NCBI RefSeq assembly: GCF_019967995.1
Contig: NZ_CP065377.1
Coordinates: forward strand, 1,798,001-1,862,000
DNA: 64,000 bases
Direction: 5' to 3'
Source: Faecalibacterium prausnitzii
Lineage (GTDB): Bacteria; Bacillota; Clostridia; Oscillospirales; Ruminococcaceae
Shown: piece after piece, positions 25,948-34,272 of the stretch
Numbering within the stretch: the first letter of the stretch is position 1
Layout of the letters: every line of letters starts with the position of its first letter
Position numbers and translations under genes: made by a program
The notes under the pieces: generated by a model
What the model saw: only the letters and a program-made list of their open reading frames with translations
What the model was told of the DNA's origin: nothing
The model's database searches: none

Positions 25948-27726
25948 TCAGTCTTCTGCAGGGAGAGTTCCCTGTTTCTTTTCTCGCATCGACTGGAGAT
26001 ACTGCTCTAAGTCTTCATTGGACATCTGGGCCGCCTTCTTCGCGATCGGGGTGCCGCGGGCGATGCGTTCCAGATAAAAGTTGATATCCTCGGTGGTACA
26101 GTTGACATCGCTGTATTGTGCCGCAAGGCGGCTCAGTTCATTCAGGGCCTCTTCGCTCTGCACAAAGCCGCGCAGGGTGGAAAGGCTGACCTCGATGCCC
26201 TGCGCCTGACAGTCCAGCATGGCCTGGTACAGCTCCTTCTGCTGGGGCAGGAGGAACTTTTCTGCCGGCAGTGCGGCCCGCACCCTGGGGATGTAGCTTG
26301 GCTCCCGCAGCAGTGCCGCCAGCAGCCGCTGCTCTGCCGAGGCCACACCCAGCGCCTGCGAGCCGCCTGCGCTGTAAGGAACATTGATCTGATCCATCTC
26401 ACCGGAGTGCAGGCGGGAGCGGTTCTCCTCCCGTCGTCGCTTGCTGCCCGCTTTTTTGACGGCGGTGCCCAGCTGGGTCAGGATGGCGGTCTTGGAGATG
26501 TTCGTCTCCTCGGCCAGCCGCCCGGCGTAGACCTCCTGTTCGGTGGGGTTGGAGCGCTCGGCCAGCAGATCCACGGCATCGCGGATGTATTCGAGCCGCT
26601 GGGCGTCCTGGGTCAGGTCGTATTGATCCCGCAGGCGCTTGAGCCGGAAATCCAGCGCGTTGCCCACGCCGTCCAGCAGGGCGCGGAAGCGGTCGGCACC
26701 ATAGCGCTTGATGTACTCGTCCGGGTCCTTTGCGCCGGGGATCTGAAGCACCCCCACCCGCACCGTGCTGTTCCGGAACAGTTCCAGCGAGCGGAGGGTG
26801 GCTTTCTGGCCCGCCTCGTCGGAGTCGTAGCTCAGGATGACCTCATCGGCGTACTCGCTGATGAGCCGCACCTGCTCCGGCGTCAGGGCCGTGCCGCAGG
26901 CGCAGACGGCGGTGTCGATGCCCGCCTGCTGCATACTGATGACATCCATATAGCCCTCGCAGAGGACGAACCGGCGGGAGGCACTCTTTTTGGCGATCTG
27001 CAGCGCGAACACCGTCTCGGATTTGTGGTAGACCAGCGTTTCGGGGCTGTTGACATATTTGGGCTTGGAGTCGTCCAGCACACGCCCGCCAAACGCGATG
27101 ATGTTGCCGCGCAGGTCGAAGATGGGGGTCATGACCCGCTTCCAGAACAAACAGTAGATGCGCCCGGAAGCGCTGCGCTTGAACAGGCCGCTGGCGTCCA
27201 GCTCCTGCTGGTTGTAGCCCTTATCCCGCAGGAACTGATAGAGGGCCTGCCCATCGTTGGGGGCATAGCCGAGGCCGAACCGCACGATGGTCTTGTCGTC
27301 CAGCCCGCGGCGGCGCCAGTAGGCGCGGGCCTGCCGGGCCTCCTCGACCGTCGAATTCAGGCAGGCGTGGAAGAAGCGGGCCGCTTCGCGGTTTATCGAG
27401 AGGATGCGGCTGCGCATCCGCCCGGTCTTGTCGTCCTCCTGCGGTTCCGGCATCCCGGCGCGGGCCGCCAGCATCTTGACGGCCTCGCCGTAGTCGATGC
27501 TGTTGATCTTTTTGGCGAAGCTGATGGCATCGCCGCCCGCCCCGCAGCCAAAGCAGTAAAAGCTCTGGGTGTCCGGGTAGACGTAGAACGAGGGGGTCTT
27601 CTCGCTGTGGAACGGACACAGGCCGCCATAGAGGCGGCCCTTCCGTTTCAGCTGCACATAGCTGCCCACCAGATCGACGATGTCGGTGCGGCGGTTCAGC
27701 TCTTCAATGTACTCGTGTGGGATCAT
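25948..27726 (-). CDS. dnaG: DNA primase, 592 aa
   Basis: The start at 27726 ([20 protein letters not shown]) matches the family; AGGAA lies upstream and the longer frame overlaps dgt. The CHC2 zinc ribbon uses C37, H40, C58 and C61 ([11 protein letters not shown] ... [13 protein letters not shown]). The TOPRIM core has the catalytic Glu in [17 protein letters not shown] and the DxD in [13 protein letters not shown]. The C-terminal helicase-binding domain runs from about residue 440. DnaG makes the RNA primers for replication. It lies 22 nt after dgt. Confidence 0.96.
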   Translation of the reverse strand: MIPHEYIEELNRRTDIVDLVGSYVQLKRKGRLYGGLCPFHSEKTPSFYVYPDTQSFYCFGCGAGGDAISFAKKINSIDYGEAVKMLAARAGMPEPQEDDKTGRMRSRILSINREAARFFHACLNSTVEEARQARAYWRRRGLDDKTIVRFGLGYAPNDGQALYQFLRDKGYNQQELDASGLFKRSASGRIYCLFWKRVMTPIFDLRGNIIAFGGRVLDDSKPKYVNSPETLVYHKSETVFALQIAKKSASRRFVLCEGYMDVISMQQAGIDTAVCACGTALTPEQVRLISEYADEVILSYDSDEAGQKATLRSLELFRNSTVRVGVLQIPGAKDPDEYIKRYGADRFRALLDGVGNALDFRLKRLRDQYDLTQDAQRLEYIRDAVDLLAERSNPTEQEVYAGRLAEETNISKTAILTQLGTAVKKAGSKRRREENRSRLHSGEMDQINVPYSAGGSQALGVASAEQRLLAALLREPSYIPRVRAALPAEKFLLPQQKELYQAMLDCQAQGIEVSLSTLRGFVQSEEALNELSRLAAQYSDVNCTTEDINFYLERIARGTPIAKKAAQMSNEDLEQYLQSMREKKQGTLPAED

Positions 27727-27748
27727 GGCTCTTTTTTCCTGCTTCCTT

Positions 27749-28747
27749 TTATAACACGTGCCACTTGCGGGGCACGAACACATCCTCAAAGGTCCGGATG
27801 GCGAACTCGTCGCTCATGCCGCTGATGTAATCGGTCACGGCGCGGTCACGGCCCTCCTGATAGGCCAGCTGCAAATAGAAGTTGGACATCTGGTCGATGT
27901 GGGTCAGGTAGTATTCGTACAGTTCCGTGAGGACCTTTTCCACTTTCTGCTCTTCGCGCTTGGCGGTGCGGTCATTGTAGACATTGGCATACATGAAATC
28001 CTTCAGCGCAAGGAAGGCTTCCTCTTCCTCCGCGCCCATGGCCACATCGCCGTCGCTGTGGGCGAGGATGCTCTGGATCATGGTCGTGATGCGCCGGGAT
28101 TTCGTTTCGCCCAGCACGGCGGTGCATTCTCTGGGCAGGATCGCCGGGTCCAGCACCCCGGCACGGACGGCATCCTCGATGTCGTGGTTGACGAACGCGA
28201 TCTGGTCCGCCATCCGGACGATGCGGCCCTCCGGGGTCGCCGCCCAGGTGCCTTTGGTGTGGGTGATGATGCCGTTCCGCACTTCCCAGGTCAGGTTGAG
28301 GCCCCGGCCGTTCTGTTCCAGCTTGTCCACTACCCGCAGGCTCTGGCGGTAATGCTTGAAGCCATCCGGACAGAGCTTGTCCAGTGCGCTCTCCCCTGCG
28401 TGGCCAAAGGGCGTGTGGCCCAGGTCATGCGCCAGGCTGATGGCCTCGGTCAGGTCTTCGTTCAGGCGCAGGGCGCGGGCGATGGTGCGGGCGATCTGCG
28501 CCACCTCCAGCGTGTGGGTCAGCCGGGTGCGGTAGAGGTCGCCCTCCGGCGAGAGGAAGACCTGCGTTTTCTGCTTGAGGCGGCGGAACGCCTTGCAGTG
28601 GATCACGCGGTCTCGGTCGCGCTGGAACACCGGGCGGATGGGGTCCTGCGGCTCCGGTCGGGCCCGGCCCCGGCTTGCATCGCTGAAGGTCGCCCAGGGG
28701 GCAAAGGTCAGCCGCTCGATCTCTTCGGTACGCTGGCGTACATCCAT
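27749..28747 (-). CDS. dgt: Deoxyguanosinetriphosphate triphosphohydrolase-like protein, 332 aa
   Basis: This is an HD-domain dNTPase: the metal site comprises H in RTRLTHTLEV, the HD pair in AISLAHDLGHTPFGHAG, and the later Asp in IAFVNHDIEDAVRAG. The N-terminal block RPVFQRDRDRVIHCKAFRRLKQKTQ is diagnostic for the Dgt family. Enzymes of this type hydrolyse dNTPs to deoxynucleosides and triphosphate. GTGAGGG precedes the ATG at 28747. It heads the dgt-dnaG-rpoD operon. Confidence 0.92.
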   Translation of the reverse strand: MDVRQRTEEIERLTFAPWATFSDASRGRARPEPQDPIRPVFQRDRDRVIHCKAFRRLKQKTQVFLSPEGDLYRTRLTHTLEVAQIARTIARALRLNEDLTEAISLAHDLGHTPFGHAGESALDKLCPDGFKHYRQSLRVVDKLEQNGRGLNLTWEVRNGIITHTKGTWAATPEGRIVRMADQIAFVNHDIEDAVRAGVLDPAILPRECTAVLGETKSRRITTMIQSILAHSDGDVAMGAEEEEAFLALKDFMYANVYNDRTAKREEQKVEKVLTELYEYYLTHIDQMSNFYLQLAYQEGRDRAVTDYISGMSDEFAIRTFEDVFVPRKWHVL

Positions 28748-28809
28748 CCGGTATCCCTCACTTTCATGCTGGTTCCTGCCCCCTTCCCAGCGCAGCTGCG
28801 CCCGCAGCT

Positions 28810-28818
28810 ATTGTAGCA
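28810..28818 (-). promoter_or_regulatory. Extended -10 promoter of dgt-dnaG-rpoD
   Basis: Minus-strand TGCTACAAT (extended -10) lies about 65 nt before the dgt start; no convincing -35 is present, which is tolerated by extended -10 promoters. Confidence 0.45.
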
Positions 28819-28936
28819 GAATTGCTCTGTCGAAGGGGGAATCTTCCTGTCCTGTCCAAAATTATCCTATAAAAATCTCTTGGTGCTGCTGCTCCCAGAG
28901 CGCAGCGGCCCTGCAGCCCTGCATCCGACTGCCAAT

Positions 28937-28984
28937 GGCTCCCACTTCGGGGGAGCGGACGAGCGAATGCGAGCCGGAGAGGGG
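28937..28984. repeat. REP-like palindromic element, copy A
   Basis: A CTCCC/GGGAG hairpin is followed by a second small palindrome (GCGAATGCGAGC region) and CGGAGAGGGG. The same architecture recurs at 36327-36375 and 40843-40892. Confidence 0.5.
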
Positions 28985-28986
28985 CA

Positions 28987-29607
28987 TCAGAACGGCGCGT
29001 AGAACGGCTGCGAGACGCTCACCTCGGCCCCGCCCCGCGTCAGCTCCCGCAGCTGTTCCAGCAGCGGCGGCTCGGTGCCCTCCGGCATCTGCCAGCGCAG
29101 GGTCACGCGGTCGGTGAACTGCGGGTCGGCGAGTTTGGCCCCGGCGGCGTGGATGAGCAACGCGGCCCGCTCGTAGAGTGCGTAGTCCACCGTCACCTCC
29201 AGCTCCACCACGCTGCGCACCGTGACGACCTCGGCGTTTTCCAGTGCGCGGGCGGTCGCGGTGGTGTAGGCGCGGACGAGGCCGCCCGTGCCCAGCAGCA
29301 CCCCGCCAAAGTACCGGGTCACGACCACGATGAGGTCGGTCAGGCCGCTGTGCTGCAACACTTCCAGCGCCGGGGTCCCGGCGGTCTTGGCAGGCTCGCC
29401 GTCGTCGGAGTAGCGCTCCCGGTTGCTCTCCCGCAGGCGGTAGGCGTAAACGTTGTGCCGCGCGGTGCGGTTGGCCGCGCGCACCTGCTCCAGAAAGGCC
29501 ACGGCCTTTTCCTCGCTGTCTGCAAACGCGAGCTGCGCAATGAAGCGGCTTTTCTTCTCCTCATATTCGCCGATGGCTGTGCCCCGGATGGTGCGGTAAT
29601 CCTCCAC
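28987..29607 (-). CDS. YigZ/IMPACT-family protein, 206 aa, GTG start
   Basis: The likely start is the GTG at 29607, 5 nt after CAGGAGGAG; the upstream ATG has no ribosome binding site. The N-terminal UPF0029 domain holds the family hallmarks EKKSRFIAQL, ARHNVYAYRL, RYSDDGEPAKTAGTPALEVL and VVVTRYFGGVLLGTGGLVRAY. The C-terminal DUF1949 ferredoxin-like domain follows. The eukaryotic relative IMPACT regulates translation; the bacterial role is unsettled. The gene is monocistronic. Confidence 0.9.
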   Translation of the reverse strand: MEDYRTIRGTAIGEYEEKKSRFIAQLAFADSEEKAVAFLEQVRAANRTARHNVYAYRLRESNRERYSDDGEPAKTAGTPALEVLQHSGLTDLIVVVTRYFGGVLLGTGGLVRAYTTATARALENAEVVTVRSVVELEVTVDYALYERAALLIHAAGAKLADPQFTDRVTLRWQMPEGTEPPLLEQLRELTRGGAEVSVSQPFYAPF

Positions 29608-29651
29608 GCTGACTCCTCCTGTTTGTGGTGTTCCTTGCAAAACAGTATACC

Positions 29652-29716
29652 ATAAATCCGGGCAAAGAAAAAGCCCGACACAAGCATTGCTCGTGTCGGG
29701 CCTTCCCCGGATTTAT
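29652..29716 (-). terminator. Nested double-stem terminator after the riboswitch unit
   Basis: The inner stem GCCCGACAC/GTGTCGGGC (29673-29701) with TTTTTC on the minus strand is a good terminator. An outer 11-bp stem (ATAAATCCGGG at 29652-29662 and its complement at 29706-29716) wraps around it. It ends the short c-di-GMP-controlled transcript. Confidence 0.75.
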
Positions 29717-29753
29717 TTGAAGCACGGAGATGTCATTTTGAAAGCGCTCTCGC

Positions 29754-29819
29754 TCAGACGAAGAGCTGCACCCACTGGTTGCCCCAGCCGAGGTTCTCGC
29801 CCTCGCCGGTTTCCTGCAT
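29754..29819 (-). CDS. 21-codon ORF downstream of a c-di-GMP riboswitch
   Basis: AAGAGG lies 8-9 nt before the ATG at 29819; the product starts MQETGEG and ends NQWVQLFV, stopping at 29754. It is the only ORF with a proper ribosome binding site between the riboswitch terminator (29854-29897) and the next terminator (29652-29716), so it is the apparent target gene of the riboswitch. The peptide is acidic at its N-terminus and aromatic/hydrophobic at the C-terminus (three Trp/Phe in the last ten residues), with no signal peptide. I do not recognise the family. An overlapping 36-codon frame starting 5 nt earlier has its ATG directly abutting the Shine-Dalgarno box and is less likely. Confidence 0.5.
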   Translation of the reverse strand: MQETGEGENLGWGNQWVQLFV

Positions 29820-29853
29820 CGGGCATTCCTCTTTTGCGTGACCCCATGAAATG

Positions 29854-29897
29854 AAAAAGGTGTCGATTTGTCAAGACAAACTCGGCAAATCGACACC
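29854..29897 (-). terminator. Riboswitch expression-platform terminator
   Basis: Perfect 12-bp arms GGTGTCGATTTG/CAAATCGACACC, a 15-nt loop and TTTTT on the minus strand, located between the c-di-GMP aptamer and the 21-codon ORF. A small hairpin (CGGGCACGATGTGTACCCG) lies between aptamer and terminator. Confidence 0.8.
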
Positions 29898-29944
29898 TGT
29901 TGTTCAGATGAAGGTCGCTCAAAAGACGGGTACACATCGTGCCC

Positions 29945-30030
29945 GATTTGAGAAGCAACTGGCTGCCATTTTACAGGCCCTATAGCTTTGCGTCACAGCC
30001 TTTCGACTGCTTTGCCGAGAATATTCAATT
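29945..30030 (-). ncRNA. Cyclic di-GMP-I (GEMM) riboswitch
   Basis: On the minus strand the conserved GEMM-I core is present in order: CGGCAAAGC, the P2 tetraloop stem AGTCGAAAGGCT, the invariant GACGCAAAGC, then the P3 arm GGGCCTGTAAA and the tetraloop-receptor side GGCAGCCAGTTGC. This matches the consensus of the class I c-di-GMP aptamer. It lies about 60 nt downstream of a strong promoter and is followed by an intrinsic terminator, so it most likely controls transcription of the short downstream ORF. Whether ligand turns it on or off cannot be decided by eye. It implies c-di-GMP signalling in this organism. Confidence 0.9.
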
Positions 30031-30088
30031 CAGTAGATCTTGCATCGCAGTCCAGCCGCCGTTCGCGCGGCTCCCTGACTACTTTTTT

Positions 30089-30117
30089 ATTCTATCATGT
30101 TTGTCTTCATTCGTCAA
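30089..30117 (-). promoter_or_regulatory. Promoter of the c-di-GMP riboswitch transcript
   Basis: Minus-strand TTGACG (30112-30117), 17-nt spacer, TAGAAT (30089-30094); predicted start near 30082. Confidence 0.85.
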
Positions 30118-30244
30118 GATTCTGCGGTCGGTTTTTTCCGTTTTTGCAGATCTTTTTCATGCCTCCCGGCTGCTGCTGTTTTGTTCCGGCCCGTTTTCTG
30201 CCGCCTAGCCCTTTCTGCCCAAAAAACATCCGGCTCGACGTTGC

Positions 30245-30320
30245 TTGCGTGAAGGATCGCAAAAAGGGAATTTCTGGAAATTTTACGTGTTTCACGCAGG
30301 AAATGCACCCATTCACGCAG
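30245..30320 (+). repeat. Repeated TTCACGCAG boxes upstream of the surface-protein promoter
   Basis: TTCACGCAG occurs at 30291-30299 and 30312-30320 (period 21 bp, two helical turns), and an inverted TGCGTGAA lies at 30248-30255. The direct pair ends just upstream of the -35 box at 30328, a position suited to an activator. Confidence 0.4.
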
Positions 30321-30327
30321 AAAAGTC

Positions 30328-30357
30328 TTGCGTTTACCCCCCCCCCCGTGCTATATT
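30328..30357 (+). promoter_or_regulatory. Promoter with an 11-C tract in its spacer (candidate phase-variable)
   Basis: TTGCGT (30328-30333) and TATATT (30352-30357) are 18 nt apart. The spacer contains 11 consecutive C residues (30337-30347). Loss of one C would give the optimal 17-nt spacing and other changes would weaken the promoter, the mechanism known for phase-variable promoters such as porA of Neisseria. The predicted 5' leader of about 125 nt contains a hairpin with TTGGAA...TTCCAA and GGCGG/CCGCC stems near 30410-30450. Confidence 0.6.
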
Positions 30358-30487
30358 TAGCTTAGCAGGCAACCTCTGTTTTCTGGTTCCTCAATCCATG
30401 TTGTGGTACGAGTTGGAAGGGACGGCGGCGCACCGCCCTGTCCGGTTCCAATATATTATAGAATATATGTAATAGGAGGTATTCTCA

Positions 30488-33079
30488 ATGGTCTCTTATC
30501 GCAGACTCGCCATGCGCGTCCTGGGGCATGTTCCGGTGCTTTTCGGCAAGAAAAAGGCATCTCCCCCTCCCCGCGTTGCCGCACAACGGATCACAGCCCT
30601 CGCTCTCGCCTGTGCCATGATGACCGGCATGACCCTTCCTGCTTTTGCCGCTACGTATGATATTGTCAGCGGCTCCATTGATATCCATGCTACGGAAGGC
30701 GGCAATCTCATCAGCCAGTGGAACTGGAATGATGAGAACCAAAAGGAATACGTCAGCGACAGCAGCGGATACATCAAAGATCGTCTGGACAACGACATTA
30801 CCATCACCGGCACAAGCACGGGGAACACGGTCACCATCGACGCAGACAAAGACCAGACGGCCAATGTCACCTTGGATAATGTGGAGATCAACGCCAGCTC
30901 GACAGGCCAGGCCGCTGTGGATGTGACCGGCAGCGGCAATACCAACATCGAATTGAACGGTGACAACACATTGACCGGCGGCAACTGGTATGCCGGTCTG
31001 CAACACAACAAAGAGACTGATGCCGAGGGAAATGAAACCAGCGGAAAACTGACCATCACAGATACCGACAACGATGGAAAATTAACTGCCACGGGCGATT
31101 TCGGCGGTGCGGGCATTGGCGGCGGAAATATGAAAGACGCCGGTAAAATCGAGATTACTGGTGGCAGCATTACCGCGACGGGCGGCCTCGATGGCGCTGG
31201 TATCGGCGGTGGCGGTTCTGGCGGTGATGCCGACATTACCATTTCCGGCGGAACAATCAATGCCATTGGCGGAACGGACCCGTCGGAGCGGCCGGATGCT
31301 ATTGGCGGAGCAGGCATCGGCGGCGGTGGTTCTGGCGGTAATGCAACTGTGACCATTACTGGCGGCGCTGTTATTGAAAAAGCGAGCGGCGGCGGCGGAT
31401 GTGCCGGCATCGGCGGCGGTTACTCCAGTAAAAGCGATGTGACAATTTCCGGCAATGCAACGATTGAAACTGTTACTGGCGGCGTACAGTCTGCCGGTAT
31501 TGGCGGCGGTGGTTGGAAGAGTACCGGCACTGTAACCATCAAAGATAACGCAACGATCAAAAATGCGCAGGGCGGCGATGGCGGCGCAGGCATCGGCGGC
31601 GGTGTCTATGGCAGCACGACGGTGTTGATTGAAGGAACCCCCACCATTGAGAACACGACCGGCGGCAACAATGGTGCTGGCATCGGCGGCGGCGCTCTTG
31701 GCCTTGGCGATGTGACCATCAAAGGCAACGCAGAGATCAAGAATGCAACGGGCGGCGACGAAGGTGCCGGTATCGGCGGCGGCGCGGGCAGCCTTGGCGA
31801 TGTGGACATTGAAGGAAAGGTCACCATCCAGAATGCACAGGGCGGTATTGGTGCAGCCGGCATCGGCGGCGGCGCAGAATCCGAACCGGACGATGACGGA
31901 ACCGGAAATAAAACTGGAAATAAGATTTCCATCAAGGGCACCGAGGCCGGTTCCCCCAACATCACCGCAAAAGGCGGCAAGGCTTCGGATGATGGACTTT
32001 CCGGCGGCGCGGCCATCGGCAGCGGCAGCGTTTATGAGAACGACCCGCAAGATCCGGAAGAAAAAGCCCCTGCCGCTATCACCATTGAAGGCAAAGTGAC
32101 CATTGATGCCACCGCAGGCGGAAAACTTGCCGATAACGATGCAATTGCCATTGGCGATGCACTGACCGGAGAACGGAAGTTTGCCGGTTTGCCAGTAGGC
32201 GCTGTCATCACACGGAGGGATTCGGACGGCAAGGATCTCACCCAAGAGGGTGACCAGCCCACTGAACCGGAAAAGCCGGAGAAACCTGACCCGGAGAATC
32301 CCAACCCCAACCCGGAGAAACCTAACCCCGACCCGGAGAAACCTAACCCCGACCCGGAGAATCCTAATCCCAACCCGGAGAATCCTAATCCCAACCCGGA
32401 GAATCCTAACCCCAATCCGGAGAATCCTAACCCCAATCCGGAGAATCCTAACCCCAATCCGGAGAATCCTAACCCCAATCCGGAGAATCCTAACCCCAAT
32501 CCGGAGAATCCTAACCCCAATCCGGAGAATCCTAACCCCAATCCGGAGAATCCTAACCCCAATCCGGAGAATCCTAACCCCAATCCGGAGAATCCTAACC
32601 CCAATCCGGAGAATCCTAACCCCAACCCGGAGAATCCTAACCCCAACCCGGAGCAGCCCAATCCTAACCCGGAACAGCCCTCTGAGCCGTCGGGTGCGGT
32701 CTCGACTTCCGCTCCGGCTGAAGAGCTGACCGCCTCGGATGCAGAGTATCTCGTTACGGTAGAGGGGCTTTCCGTCACCAATGCACTGGGAAAGCAGATC
32801 ACGCACAGCTGCACACAGAATGCCCAAGGCAAAGTCCTTACCATTCGCGTCAACAGCATTGTGGCCACCGCACATCTCACCATGGAGACGCTCCGGACGC
32901 TCAAAGCGCAGGGGGTAGAAACCATCCGTTTCTGCACCCTGCTGTACCGTCCGACTTCGGTCTCCATCGACGCACTTCTGAATCTTGGGGTCGATGAAGC
33001 CGATATCCTCTGGACGCACAACGGGCTCCAGGCCCGCCTGACGGTCGGCGGCACCGATTCCAGCAGCCTTTTGCAATAA
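30488..33079 (+). CDS. Secreted repeat protein with Gly-rich solenoid and Pro-Asn-Glu stalk, 863 aa
   Basis: AGGAGG precedes the ATG at 30488. Residues about 34-55 (ITALALACAMMTGMTLPAFA) are a Sec signal peptide with cleavage after AFA. Residues about 100-530 consist of imperfect repeats ending in GGxGGAGIGGG with intervening beta-strand segments (VTITGGAVIEKASGG type), suggesting a right-handed beta-solenoid. Residues about 603-728 are 18 heptads (consensus ENPNPNP), an extended stalk. A C-terminal domain of about 130 residues follows. There is no LPxTG motif, SLH domain or choline-binding repeat, so it is secreted or attached by an unknown route. The role is probably adhesion or matrix, which is inference. 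Expression may be phase variable. Confidence 0.85.
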   Translation: MVSYRRLAMRVLGHVPVLFGKKKASPPPRVAAQRITALALACAMMTGMTLPAFAATYDIVSGSIDIHATEGGNLISQWNWNDENQKEYVSDSSGYIKDRLDNDITITGTSTGNTVTIDADKDQTANVTLDNVEINASSTGQAAVDVTGSGNTNIELNGDNTLTGGNWYAGLQHNKETDAEGNETSGKLTITDTDNDGKLTATGDFGGAGIGGGNMKDAGKIEITGGSITATGGLDGAGIGGGGSGGDADITISGGTINAIGGTDPSERPDAIGGAGIGGGGSGGNATVTITGGAVIEKASGGGGCAGIGGGYSSKSDVTISGNATIETVTGGVQSAGIGGGGWKSTGTVTIKDNATIKNAQGGDGGAGIGGGVYGSTTVLIEGTPTIENTTGGNNGAGIGGGALGLGDVTIKGNAEIKNATGGDEGAGIGGGAGSLGDVDIEGKVTIQNAQGGIGAAGIGGGAESEPDDDGTGNKTGNKISIKGTEAGSPNITAKGGKASDDGLSGGAAIGSGSVYENDPQDPEEKAPAAITIEGKVTIDATAGGKLADNDAIAIGDALTGERKFAGLPVGAVITRRDSDGKDLTQEGDQPTEPEKPEKPDPENPNPNPEKPNPDPEKPNPDPENPNPNPENPNPNPENPNPNPENPNPNPENPNPNPENPNPNPENPNPNPENPNPNPENPNPNPENPNPNPENPNPNPENPNPNPENPNPNPENPNPNPEQPNPNPEQPSEPSGAVSTSAPAEELTASDAEYLVTVEGLSVTNALGKQITHSCTQNAQGKVLTIRVNSIVATAHLTMETLRTLKAQGVETIRFCTLLYRPTSVSIDALLNLGVDEADILWTHNGLQARLTVGGTDSSSLLQ
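32294..32671 (+). repeat. 18 tandem 21-bp units encoding ENPNPNP
   Basis: Units start with GAG (AAT/AAA/CAG) at 32294 and every 21 bp to 32651. The central units are nearly identical at the DNA level (GAGAATCCTAACCCCAATCC-G), while units 1-3 and the last are divergent. Such near-identical in-frame tandem repeats expand and contract by slippage, so stalk length is expected to vary between strains. Long open frames on the opposite strand here are artefacts of the repeat. Confidence 0.95.
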
Positions 33080-33097
33080 GACCCTCTGAACCATAAC

Positions 33098-33133
33098 AGC
33101 CGGGAGGCTTCCGTTTCGGAACGCCTCCCGGCT
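33098..33133 (+). terminator. Terminator of the surface-protein gene
   Basis: Perfect 11-bp arms AGCCGGGAGGC/GCCTCCCGGCT with a 14-nt loop, 19 nt past the stop; short T-rich tail. Confidence 0.75.
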
Positions 33134-33180
33134 GTTTGATTATGCGCGCTTTGTCTTCCGATTTTTTCCTCTTCCAGATC

Positions 33181-34110
33181 TCAACAGAATTTTGTGCGGT
33201 ATTCGCGGGGGGTGCAGTGCTTGATCTCCCGGAACGTTTTAATAAAGTAGCTGCCGTCCGAGAAGCCGCATTCCAGACCGATCTCGCCGGTCTTCAGCCG
33301 GGTGGAGCGCAGCAGCTCGGCGGCCTTTTCCACCCGGAACTGCTTGACGTACTGGATGGGCGTGATGCCCAGCAGCTGCCGGAAGCTGCGCAGGCAGGCG
33401 CTCTCGCTCAGGGCCACGCAGGCCGCGATCTTCTCCACCGTCAGCTCCTCGGCGTAGTGCTCCTCCACGTAGCGGAGCATCCGCTTCATCCGCTCCGAGG
33501 CGATCTGCTCCTGCTCCGAGACCTTGGTCTTGCCGCCCACGCACTGGGTGCTCAGCAGCCGCAGCGCCGCCGAGAGATGATACCGCACCCGGTTCTCATA
33601 GTCGAACGGCTCGTCCGCCACCTCTTTCCAGGCGTCCCGCAGGAAGATGAGTACCTGTTTCTGCCAGGGCACCGCCTCGTCCAGCAGAAAAAACGCCGGG
33701 GCACCGGGCTGCAGCAGGGGCCGGATGAGCTTTTGCCAGAAGATGGTGTCCATGCCGCCCACCAGCCGGGGCTGAAAGACGCCGGAGTGGAGCAGGGCGG
33801 TGCCCTCCGCCTGCTCCACCGAGTGCAGCGCCCCCGAATTGAGGAAGATGCCCTGCCCGGTCTGCAGCGTCAGGCGGGTCTTGTTCACATCCACATGGAG
33901 GGGGCCCTGTATGGTGAGAATGTATTCAAATTCCTCATGCCAGTGCCACGCCACCGAGTAGCTGGCCAGGTCTTCGGCGTAGCAGGCGATGGGAAACAGC
34001 GCACTGCCGTGCTGCACCAGCTCGCGCCCTTCGGCGTCGGCCACGATGTCCGGTTCGCAGTGGACGCCGCCCTCATGGACGATTGTTGCGCAGCTCGTTT
34101 GATATGCCAT
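33181..34110 (-). CDS. AraC-family transcriptional regulator, 309 aa
   Basis: The ATG at 34110 has AAAGGAA upstream. The N-terminal half is a cupin-like sensor domain (VAWHWHEEFEYILTIQGPLHV). Residues about 210-309 carry two helix-turn-helix motifs: LTVEKIAACVALSESACLRSF and KTGEIGLECGFSDGSYFIKTF, with the conserved TPREYR. Such regulators respond to sugars or related ligands. It is divergent from the MFS transporter (163-nt shared region), which is the probable target. Confidence 0.9.
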   Translation of the reverse strand: MAYQTSCATIVHEGGVHCEPDIVADAEGRELVQHGSALFPIACYAEDLASYSVAWHWHEEFEYILTIQGPLHVDVNKTRLTLQTGQGIFLNSGALHSVEQAEGTALLHSGVFQPRLVGGMDTIFWQKLIRPLLQPGAPAFFLLDEAVPWQKQVLIFLRDAWKEVADEPFDYENRVRYHLSAALRLLSTQCVGGKTKVSEQEQIASERMKRMLRYVEEHYAEELTVEKIAACVALSESACLRSFRQLLGITPIQYVKQFRVEKAAELLRSTRLKTGEIGLECGFSDGSYFIKTFREIKHCTPREYRTKFC

Positions 34111-34272
34111 ATTGACCAGTTCCTTTCCGCAAATCTTTGAACATTTTTTATCAATGCCGGTTTTGTTGTACAAAATTTCAGATTTTCTCCTACCACAGCC
34201 GCTGGTTTCGTGGTATTATTTCATCAGAGGCCGCAAGTCCAGTATAACACCGAAACGGGAGGAACACAACCC

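Noticed and set aside
32294..32671. Possible CRISPR array
   Set aside because: The units are contiguous with no spacers and are in frame within a signal-peptide-bearing CDS. No other spaced repeat array or cas gene is visible in the window.
31082..33094. Long minus-strand frames opposite the surface protein (ILRIGVR... and GLGLGFSG... repeats)
   Set aside because: They arise because a 21-bp tandem repeat is open in several frames on both strands; no start signals are present.
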